From: Poa pratensis
Taxonomy: Eukaryota > Streptophyta > Magnoliopsida > Poales > Poaceae
Length of the DNA stretch: 64,000 bases
NCBI GenBank assembly: GCA_947311845.1
Contig: CAMZMU010000063.1
Location: forward strand, 119,089,612 to 119,153,611
Reading direction: 5' to 3'
The position numbers were made by a program, and so were the translations under genes. Shown in pieces: positions 56,994-64,000 of the stretch (positions within the stretch are counted from its first letter, which is position 1; every line of letters begins with the position of its first letter). Below the pieces are notes generated by a model that saw only the letters and a list, made by a program, of their open reading frames with translations, made no database searches and had not been told where the DNA came from.

Positions 56994-57005
56994 ATTAAGG
57001 GGGAG

Positions 57006-57174
57006 TGTTAGAAGTTGTAATACACATGTAATACTCATATACGTGGATGATATGGTGTAGTACACCGATTATACACGTATACATCTTGTAAGCCACGGCA
57101 AGGGCTATTCTTGCCTAATATAACACGTACCCCGGACCTCCAACGAGGTCACGGTTCCGCTACGCGCTTTGACA
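57006..57174 (+). repeat. Element G 3' LTR
   Basis: 169 bp, preceded by the polypurine tract aagggggag (56997-57005) and followed by the target duplication CATGT. Confidence 0.95.
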
Positions 57175-57534
57175 CATGTAGCTCTTTAATTTTAAAATTT
57201 GAAATACAAATTCTAAAGTTTCAAAAAATCTGAAACAAATGTGTAGGTGTATCCATGGATATATATTACAAGTGTGCAAAATATTAATCCGAAATGCGTT
57301 GTATTCTACGCTACATAAAAAGATAAAATTGTAGATCTCGTGTGTGAACAAGACACCTCCAAATCTTGTCAGAATTTGTTTTTTTACGTAACCTAAAATA
57401 CGAAGAATTTCGGATTAAAACTTTGCACAATTGTAGGATACGGTATTGGATACATCCAGATTTATTTTTAGAATTTTTTGAAACTTTTACATACTGTTTA
57501 AAAATAAATAAATTATAGTCCTACATGTAGCCCG

Positions 57535-58825
57535 AGCTGTTTCATTCTGAACTCTGAACTTCCGAAACACTGGTTTTTTTAAAGTAAAATGGTGATTGAA
57601 GTGCCCAGATTTGGGACGTACTGTAGGAGTTTCAGTGAATTCGGTCGTTGGAAAAATCTCGCTAGGAATTAAACCCCGCACAAAACTGAAAATGCACTCC
57701 ATTTTTGTACTGCGTTGGACTACAAGCGACTATACGAAGAGAGTAGGACAGCGTGAGTGCACCCTGAGCTGGAAAGTGCAGAATGTTCAGTGTTCGACCA
57801 GGTGTGAACGCAGGTGGATGATTAGCAGAGTAGGCAGATTCGAGTTTTGGTCAAGGGACGCACTGTCCTATGTCTCTGTGTATGTGGAGCTTGCTTGCCA
57901 AGGAACTTTATTGTAAAGTACGCATCCACATGCTTTGATGGCTTCCCATGCGCCAATGAACATTTCATATCCCCGCAACAATCATATTAGCTTCAGTGTG
58001 AGTGGATCTTCCTCTTGTTATCTAGGCTTGATTATGTGTGAACACAAATGTGCTGATGAAATGGTTGCAAGATCCTAATTTTGGTCAAAAGAGTGATCGT
58101 CCCACGTGGAGTAATTCGTCAGGAGATATTCTCGGTTGTTCAGCTCGATCAATAAGGGTAAGTTTAGTTTGGAATAAAGTGGAATGGAATGTAATGTGTT
58201 AAAATATTAGGCAATTTCGGAAAAGTTTAACTAGAGAAACAGATGCACTAGCAAAGTTAACCACATCTAGCAGATTTAAGATTTACATATGGCCCAAATG
58301 CTAGTGCAAACAGAGATAGAAGCAATACATACGTGTTGACCGAGAAGGTCTCCGCCACGACATTATTGTTGTCGGCCATGGCGATGAAGAGGGCATAGAT
58401 CTACAACCGACTTTGGAGTTGGAGTCGGCCTAGCCAGAGTCGGACAGTCGGCACAGTTGGAGTCAGGCGGAAGCGAGCAGTCATGCCGAGATGCTCCCAA
58501 AAAACTTTATCGCCCGTCTCCTCGTGCAGGATCTCAACGGCGGGGATTTCGGAGGCCTGCTCTACCAAGTAGCCGTGCACGCGTTCGACAGGACGCAGAA
58601 GGCTGAAAACAACACAAAAAAAGAACCTAGAGTGTGTGGACTGGAGGTGAGCTCTCTATGTCTCTCCCGTCCGCCTGTTCTGTCTCCCATTATATCTTGG
58701 GAGACGAGCAGGGCACAAGTGTCACGCGTTGTGTGTATCACACGTACACGTCTAGATGATGTCTCACGTTTTTTTTTACCTTTCACCAAAACGGGCTCTA
58801 ACTCAAACTTAATTCACGAAACATG
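57535..58825. other. Intergenic, no gene seen; possible fragment of an unidentified transposon at its right end
   Basis: 57535-58470 shows no coding frame with support. 58470-58700 is GC-rich and resembles the leader or LTR part of a retroelement. It is continued on the far side of the CACTA insertion (60229-60480), which includes the word actagcaatgtgggacta. I cannot name the family. Confidence 0.35.
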
Positions 58826-60225
58826 CACTACAAGAATATGCTATTTTGACCATCAAAATTGGTCATAGAAATGGTCATGTTTTGTCATTTATAACCTTTT
58901 TGTGACAAAAAATAATTGGTCAAAAGATGAGCGATACTAATGGCAGAATGTGACCTTTTTTGCGATTGGTCAAAGACGGTTGTGACCAAAAATAAAGGTC
59001 ACAGATTCTATGACCAATTTTTTTGGTCATTGTCAGTTTGGCCAGTCCACGTCAGATCCAACGTGGCAAGCCTGACGTGGAAAAATTGTGACCAAATGAA
59101 ATGGTCATACACCAGAATCAGCCCAGTACAGTTCAGCCGTTTAGATAGGCCGAGCCCACTAATTCAGCCAATTTAAAGTTTTTTCCTTCTATTTTCTACA
59201 TGGGCCGAGTATGGGCGGGGTCCCACATGTCAGGTTGGGCTGGGTATGGGCGGGTCCCACATGTAAGGGCTGGAAGGGGCAGGCCCAGTGTGTCCCATGG
59301 CGCGGGACCCACATGTCAGGTTGTGGGGGGCATGGCGGGTCCCACATGTCAGAGCTGGATGGGGCGGGTCCCACATGTTAGGGCTAGGTATGGGCGGGTC
59401 CCACATGTCAGGGCTGGATGGGGGCGGGTCCCACATGTTAGGGCTGGGTCCCACATGTAAGGGATGGATGGGGCAGGCCCAGTGTGTCCCATGGTGCGGG
59501 ACCCACATGTCAGGTTGTGCGGGACATGGAGGGTCCCACCAGTCAGAGCTGGATGGGGCGGGTCCCACATGTTAGGGCTAGGTATGGGTGGGTCCCACAT
59601 GTCAGGGCTGGATGGGGGCGGGTCACACATGTTAGGGCTGGATGGGGCAGGCCCAATGTGTCCCATGGTGTGGGACCCACATGTCAGGTTGTGCGGGACA
59701 TGGCGGGTCCCACCTATCATAGCTGGATGGGGCGGGTCCCACATGTTAGGGCTAGGTATGGGCGGGTCCCACATGTCAGGGCTGGATGGGGGTATGTCCC
59801 ACATGTTAGGGTTGGGTGACATGTAAGAGAAAATGACGCTAACACATAGGCGAGACTGCTGAGTTGGCTGTCCAGTCAGAGTGACACGTAAGAAAAAATA
59901 ACACCTAAAATTGACACGTGGGCGAGATTGCTGATTTGGCAAATGACACGTGGGCGAGATTGCTGATTTGGCTGTCAACCCATGCGAATGACCATTTAAT
60001 TTGGTCGTAATCGGCTAGAAAAATGTCTTACGCTATTGCTATCTGCATTATGACCAATCCATGTAATGAGATTATGACCTTTCTGATAGATTTGGTCGTT
60101 ACATTTTCGGGTTTAGACCCTCCAAAATAGCGCATGACCAAATGGTTCAAAATGGTCATAGATCTATGACCAATATTTACAGGGTCACTGTCAAAAGGTC
60201 ATAGGTTAGCATATTTCTTGTAGTG
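58826..60225. mobile_element. Non-autonomous CACTA-like element, 1400 bp, with internal minisatellite
   Basis: Its ends are CACTACAAGAATATGCTA at 58826 and, inverted, CACTACAAGAAATATGCTA at 60225. The subterminal words tggtcat / atgacca recur many times near both ends (58845-59110 and 59985-60190). Flanking 3-mers are atg and gtg, an imperfect target duplication. It has no coding capacity. Confidence 0.75.
59195..59820. repeat. Minisatellite with higher-order structure
   Basis: A roughly 30-bp unit gggcgggtcccacatgtcag-ggctggat is repeated about 18 times. A longer block that includes ggcaggcccagtgtgtccc recurs at about 59279, 59473 and 59647 (periods about 194 and 174 bp). Because the unit length is near a multiple of three, it yields long false ORFs in several frames. 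Confidence 0.9.
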
Positions 60226-60532
60226 GTGGTGTGGTGTCGTGTGGCGAGGCAGGCGGCGGCGGAGGAGTGCGCGAAGGCTCCTCGTATTCTCACTCTCTTA
60301 CTAGCGAGAAAAGGGCTGCCCTTATAAGCTGGTGTCCATCTCTCCCAACTAGCAATGTGGGACTAAATTTTAGTCTCACTTGTCACAAAGCTGAATGGAC
60401 CTCTAAGATTTAAGTATTTGCTTGACAAGATGGGCTGCAACCCATTAAATCCAACATAATGGTGTTCCGTTGGAATGGAATGGTTCCATCACGGTGTTTC
60501 GTAGAAGAAAATAAATGGGGTGGAATGGTTCC

Positions 60533-60807
60533 ATTGCTCCTTTAGTTCATAGGATAGGAAAAATATAGTAATATGAAACCTAAAGGATTGGGATGGTTGG
60601 CTAATTGAATACTATGAGGAGATTCTCTTTAATTGGGTAACGAAATTTTCCATGAGGTTGGACCTTATGCTTTTTTCCTATGAGATTGATACTACAATAT
60701 TCTTACAGAGTTAATTCCTATGAAATAGAATCATATGAATCAAAAAACCTCAATAGGAAAAATTACTATACATCCAATCCTCCAAAAATCGATTCAAAGG
60801 GGCCCAT
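60533..60807. mobile_element. MITE-like inverted-repeat element (~275 bp)
   Basis: The left end tgctcctttagttcatagg and right end atcgattcaaaggggccc form an imperfect inverted repeat of the GGCCCCTTTGAATC type, common in grass MITEs. The inside is AT-rich with tataggaaaa-like words. The target duplication is not clear. Confidence 0.5.
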
Positions 60808-60926
60808 AGAATGGCACGACTATGATTGTAGTCACCCCCTTGTGCATGAAGGGTGAGGTTTCAAAGGGGCCCATAGAATGACACAACTATGATTGTAGTC
60901 ACCCCCTTGTGTATGAAGGGTGAGGT
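60795..60926. repeat. Direct tandem duplication of ~65 bp
   Basis: tcaaaggggcccatagaatg..ttgtagtcacccccttgtg..tgaagggtgaggtt occurs twice in a row with four differences. The first copy contains the end of the MITE. Confidence 0.9.
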
Positions 60927-61725
60927 TACCTCTAGCATATTTATGTTTGCTCTTTGCAATATTGACAATTTCTTGTTCAAATTTTAGTCCACACTTTATT
61001 TGTATTTCTATTACAAACAATTAACAATATATATTCAGAAGCATTATCTATACTGAAAATGATGCCTCTTGGTTGCTCAGCTCCTCGTTTCATTTGATCC
61101 AGCAATGTTGGTAGAGTATAACTTATATTTTTCGATACAAGGTGTTTTATTACTTTTCAGCATTACATCCAGTTTCTGCATGAGTAGAATGCACACTGCC
61201 GCAGTAAGTTCACATAAAATAAAAATAAAAAGGAAATACTAGTAATCATGAGAGACTTTCGATCTCCTAACACTATGAAGGCCCAATCCATAAGTCACAC
61301 GGTCACCCATATCGAATAAAAATATCTCTCGCAGTGTCTTCAAATCGTGTAGACACCTGCATAAATAGGTCTCAATCCTCCACGCACTGCGGAGGTGACC
61401 ATGAACGGAGAAAAATGTACACCGATAGATGACCTGCATAAGAGAGAAGTTATTACCATTAAAAATCTTACCAGTTCTACATAGCTAAAATGACCAAATA
61501 ATGGCAAACGCTCCCAGCCTAATAAAATTCTAACTTTTGATCAATACCATGTAACCAGTGGAGAAATATATTTGCAACACTACACGGTGGATACAAGTTA
61601 TAAGCTATGGATGGCTGATCACATATGAGCATATTCACATTTAAACAATAAGTGCTTAATAGTCTCATCGTGATGACAAAACACACATTTTGTACTTCCC
61701 TACTAATTACGTCTAACAAGATTGT

Positions 61726-61840
61726 ACTCCCTCTGTCCCAAAATGTAAGGGGTTCTTGATTTTCGTTGGTAAACGACTTATAACTTTAACTATGATTTGT
61801 ATTTAAAATATATCACAAAAGTAGTATAAATATATTAAAA
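61726..61840 (+). mobile_element. Stowaway-like MITE remnant
   Basis: tactccctctgtcccaaaat is the typical Stowaway (Tc1/mariner) terminus with the TA target. The opposite end is missing; the sequence runs into an unrelated 43-bp duplication. Confidence 0.7.
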
Positions 61841-61925
61841 TGGAATTTTATTGGATTGCTTGTACGTGCATAAAACAGGGAGATGGAATTTTATTTGACT
61901 GCTTGTACGTGCATAAAACGGGGAG
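61840..61925. repeat. 43-bp tandem duplication
   Basis: tggaattttattggattgct..acgtgcataaaacaggga is followed directly by a near copy (tggaattttatttgactgct..acgtgcataaaacgggga). Confidence 0.85.
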
Positions 61926-62186
61926 CCCAAAACAATAGACCCAGAGCTCTACAGGCCGGAACACATCGCGGAGCACGCTCACGGGGCCGATTGGCAGCAC
62001 GGTCCATTCTACACCTACCCGAGCCCACGAAAATGGAACGACGTCTCAGGCTCATATCTTGCAGAGGTGGCTCTGAACTTCTGATGACTTGGCCACATTG
62101 CATGTCCAGTGCCCGCCACACGGCGTGTGGGACAGGTGTGTGCAGGTCAAGCGCATTGAACTTCGGAGCGCTGCCACGAAACCAAC

Positions 62187-62260
62187 TACGTGGCCCTCAT
62201 GCAGTGTGCCTCGCTGCCACTTCTACACACGCCTTGGCCGGCGGATCTTTGCTATAAACA
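62187..62260 (+). promoter_or_regulatory. Peroxiredoxin promoter: ABRE-like and RY-like elements, TATA box
   Basis: tacgtggcc (62187-62195, ACGTGGC core of ABA response elements) is followed 3 bp later by catgcag (62198-62204, part of the RY motif). A TATA box, ctataaac, lies at 62252-62259, about 95 bp before the ATG. ABRE plus RY is the usual signature of seed/embryo, ABA-responsive genes, which fits the known expression of grass 1-Cys peroxiredoxins. The assignment is inference from motif and position. Confidence 0.6.
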
Positions 62261-62354
62261 AGCTCCTCCTGCGCCTTTCATTCCACAGTGACATCCAAGA
62301 ATCAAGAGACGTTTGTAATAGCAGGTGCTAGCAAGCTTTCAGTACGCTTCCATC

Positions 62355-63596
62355 ATGCCGGGGCTCACCATCGGTGACACCGTCCCTATCCTGGAGCTGG
62401 ACTCCACCCATGGCAAGATCCGCATCCACGACTACGTCGGCAACGGCTACGTCATCCTCTTCTCCCATCCCGGTATATACTTCCTCGATCGATGTTGCTC
62501 GCTTGGTCTGTTGCTTTCTTGTGAAATCATCAGGTCCTAATTATATATCTGCCCTTGTGCGTCCTGCAGGTGATTTCACCCCGGTGTGCACGACGGAGCT
62601 GGCGGCCATGGCCAACTACGCCAAGGAGTTCGAGAAGAGGGGCGTGAAGCTGCTGGGCATCTCCTGCGACGACGTGCAATCCCACAAGGAGTGGACCAAG
62701 GACATCGAGGCCTACAAGGTTTGACGGCACCATTTTGTCTCCATTTTGATTGTACCAGTGACTTTCAGTGATTTGAATCTGAATCGTTGGTGGTTAATTT
62801 CTGTACTCGCGCATGACCGCAGCCTGGGAGCAAGGTGACGTACCCGATCATGGCGGACCCGGACCGCTCCGCCATCAAGCAGCTCAACATGGTCGATCCC
62901 GAGGAGAAGGACTCCCAGGGCCAGCTGCCGTCACGCACCCTGCACATCGTCGGGCCCGACAAGGTGGTGAAGCTGAGCTTCCTGTACCCATCGTGCACGG
63001 GTCGGAACATGGACGAGGTGGTGCGCGCCGTGGACTCGCTGCTCACGGCGGCCAAGCACAAGGTGGCCACCCCGGTCAACTGGAAGCCCGGGGAGTGCGT
63101 CGTCATCCCGCCTGGCGTCTCCGACGACGAGGCCAAGAAGATGTTCCCCCAGGGGTTCGAGCTACGCTGCACGGATACCTCGTTTGGAGCTCGTGTCCGT
63201 GTCGGATACCGTATCTGATACCAATTCGGACACGATACCTGTTCGATATCTATTGGCAACATATCGGTAAATAAAGCATTTAAAAAATTGGTGATACCCC
63301 TTGCAAGTCGCAGGCAGCAGCCAGCAGCACACTGCTTTCCTAGCCTCCTCTCTCATGCTCTCACCAAATACAAATATAATTTATGTAATCACGTTGGCAC
63401 CTCTAGCTACTACATGTATTAATTTATTTTAAAGACTATGAAAACGTATCCTCGTATCGACGCTTTTTCAAAATGTCGTATCTCCGTATCCGTATCGGCC
63501 CGATACCGATACGCGTATCCGTATCGGTGCTGCATAGGGTTCGAGACTGCTGACCTGCCCTCCAAGAAGGGGTACCTCCGTTTCACAAAGGTTTAG
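62355..63596 (+). CDS. PER1: 1-Cys peroxiredoxin (PER1-like), last exon interrupted by a MITE
   Basis: Exons 62355-62472, 62570-62718 and 62823 onward have GT-AG introns and match the barley/wheat seed 1-Cys peroxiredoxin along their length. These enzymes reduce peroxides with one conserved Cys and act in seed nuclei and cytosol. The peroxidatic Cys is residue 46 in PVCTTE. Other landmarks are [57 protein letters not shown] and [19 protein letters not shown]. After residue 202 a ~375-bp MITE intervenes, and the frame then reads 18 foreign residues to a stop at 63218. The remaining native codons ([16 protein letters not shown], stop 63594-63596) lie beyond the MITE. Without it the protein would have 218 residues, the family length. 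The truncated form retains the catalytic domain but loses the conserved C-terminal tail. Confidence 0.9.
63162..63537. mobile_element. MITE (~375 bp) in exon 3 of the peroxiredoxin gene
   Basis: The ends ctacgctgcacggatac and (inverted) ctatgcagcaccgatac form a terminal inverted repeat. The host word gggttcgag flanks it on both sides (63153-63161 and 63537-63545), a 9-bp duplication, or 8-bp if the shared G is part of the element. An 8-bp site suggests hAT and a 9-bp site suggests Mutator. Many ggatac/gtatcc words lie near both ends. Confidence 0.85.
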
Positions 63597-64000
63597 GAGC
63601 ACCCGGCCATGGCCGGTCTGCGTGCTCGTCGGTAGTTCCCTGTTCTTGGGGGTCCCTACTCTTATGTCCTCGAGTCCTGGCGCTTTATGTTGTGGTACCT
63701 AGACCCGCATCGTTTTGTGTTATCTCTGTCGCCGGACATGGACGAACTATATGTGTCCCCATGAACAGAGGTGATGTCGTAGCAGTAGTATTCGTCGAAT
63801 CGTCGTCTATGTATGTATGGTCGCTTGCAGTATCCATCTGAGTTCTCCGTTGCGCCTGTATGGAAAATTGGAAATGCGTGTGGTTGTAGTAAATTGTGTT
63901 TGCTATTGCTCGTCTAGCCTGGCGTGACCTTTGGCTCTGTGCTGCAGTGGAGGCTCTGAAGTCTGAACCCACACACCGACAAGCGCAATGGCTGACCCCT
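63597..64000 (+). other. 3' flank of the peroxiredoxin gene
   Basis: GC-moderate sequence directly following the native stop, expected to hold the 3' UTR. No further gene is visible before the window ends. Confidence 0.5.

Larger units (their letters stand above)
51903..57174 (+). mobile_element. Element G: young Ty1-copia LTR retrotransposon, 5272 bp
   Basis: It has two 169-bp LTRs with one difference, a perfect target duplication CATGT (51898-51902 and 57175-57179), an initiator-Met primer binding site at 52072-52083 and a polypurine tract at 56997-57005. The order gag, protease, integrase, RT, RNase H is that of Ty1-copia. The coding region is split over several frames, so this copy does not encode a full polyprotein despite its youth. 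It is inserted in a MITE arm upstream of the TolB-like gene. Confidence 0.95.
51891..57534. mobile_element. Mutator-like MITE with long inverted arms, split by copia element G
   Basis: The left arm begins gggctacatgt at 51892, is interrupted by G, and resumes at 57175. The right arm ends ctacatgtagcccg at 57534. The arms pair over more than 150 bp (gtttcaaaaaat, tgtatcc, gtgcaaa.tattaatccgaaat). Without G it would be about 370 bp. No clear 9-bp target duplication was found, so the superfamily is tentative. Confidence 0.6.

Noticed and set aside
59189..59978. ORFs of 110-209 codons in the CACTA-like MITE
   Set aside because: Produced by the ~30-bp minisatellite; repeated GPTCQ/HMSGL-type translations are an artefact.
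63179..63536. New host exon downstream of the peroxiredoxin
   Set aside because: The segment has terminal inverted repeats and a direct duplication of host sequence on both sides, so it is a MITE.

Overview
This is a plant nuclear window, almost certainly from a grass and most likely from the Triticeae (wheat, barley, Aegilops). The evidence is dense nesting of Ty3-gypsy and Ty1-copia LTR retrotransposons and CACTA DNA transposons, Stowaway-like and Mutator-like MITEs, GT-AG introns, GC-rich grass-type exons, and a peroxiredoxin that looks like barley PER1. There is no bacterial, organellar or CRISPR content. Roughly 85% of the window is mobile DNA.

Layout, left to right. 1-1555: end of a CACTA element that runs out of the window. 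1556-25074: a Tat-lineage gypsy element (A) read on the minus strand (gag 11.8 kb to integrase 5.5 kb), followed by an extra, spliced ORF on the opposite strand (1.56-4.92 kb). A is split by a second Tat-like element, B (11776-23772, 5-bp target duplication CGGAG). B is itself split in gag by a young non-autonomous element, C (18753-22644, target duplication CCGCT). A sits in a SIRE/Maximus-like copia (E), whose RT/RNase H, env-like second ORF, one LTR and a following gag occupy 25075-32140. 32141-41450: part of a CACTA element with a broken transposase start, a ~663-bp tandem array, and two tandem spliced genes for B3-domain proteins. 41451-44600: an intergenic stretch with a poly-C run, then an intact intronless NB-ARC-like gene. 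44607-48474: a 3.87-kb solo-LTR-like insertion (D, target duplication CGAAC) in a duplicate of the 3' flank of the next gene. 49618-51558 (minus): an intact TolB/PD40 beta-propeller gene. 51903-57174: a young copia element (G, target duplication CATGT), lying inside one arm of a MITE upstream of that gene. 58826-60225: a small CACTA-like element filled with a minisatellite. 62355-63596: a 1-Cys peroxiredoxin (PER1-like) gene with recognisable promoter signals and a ~375-bp MITE in its last exon.

The likely functional host genes are the NB-ARC-like gene, the TolB-like gene, the peroxiredoxin (with a changed C terminus) and perhaps B3 gene 1. The insertions can be ordered from target duplications and LTR divergence: E before A, A before B, B before C. 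The most unusual signals are structural: a tandem array of hairpins whose stems co-vary (12942-13157), two clusters of a 13-bp palindrome with opposite centre base in element E, a shared LTR with a polypurine tract on one side and a primer binding site on the other, and a natural empty site for D in the paralogous gene flank.

All identifications come from reading the sequence; no database search was run. Divergence counts were made by eye. Several one-base G/C differences between repeat copies suggest that some frameshifts could be sequence errors.
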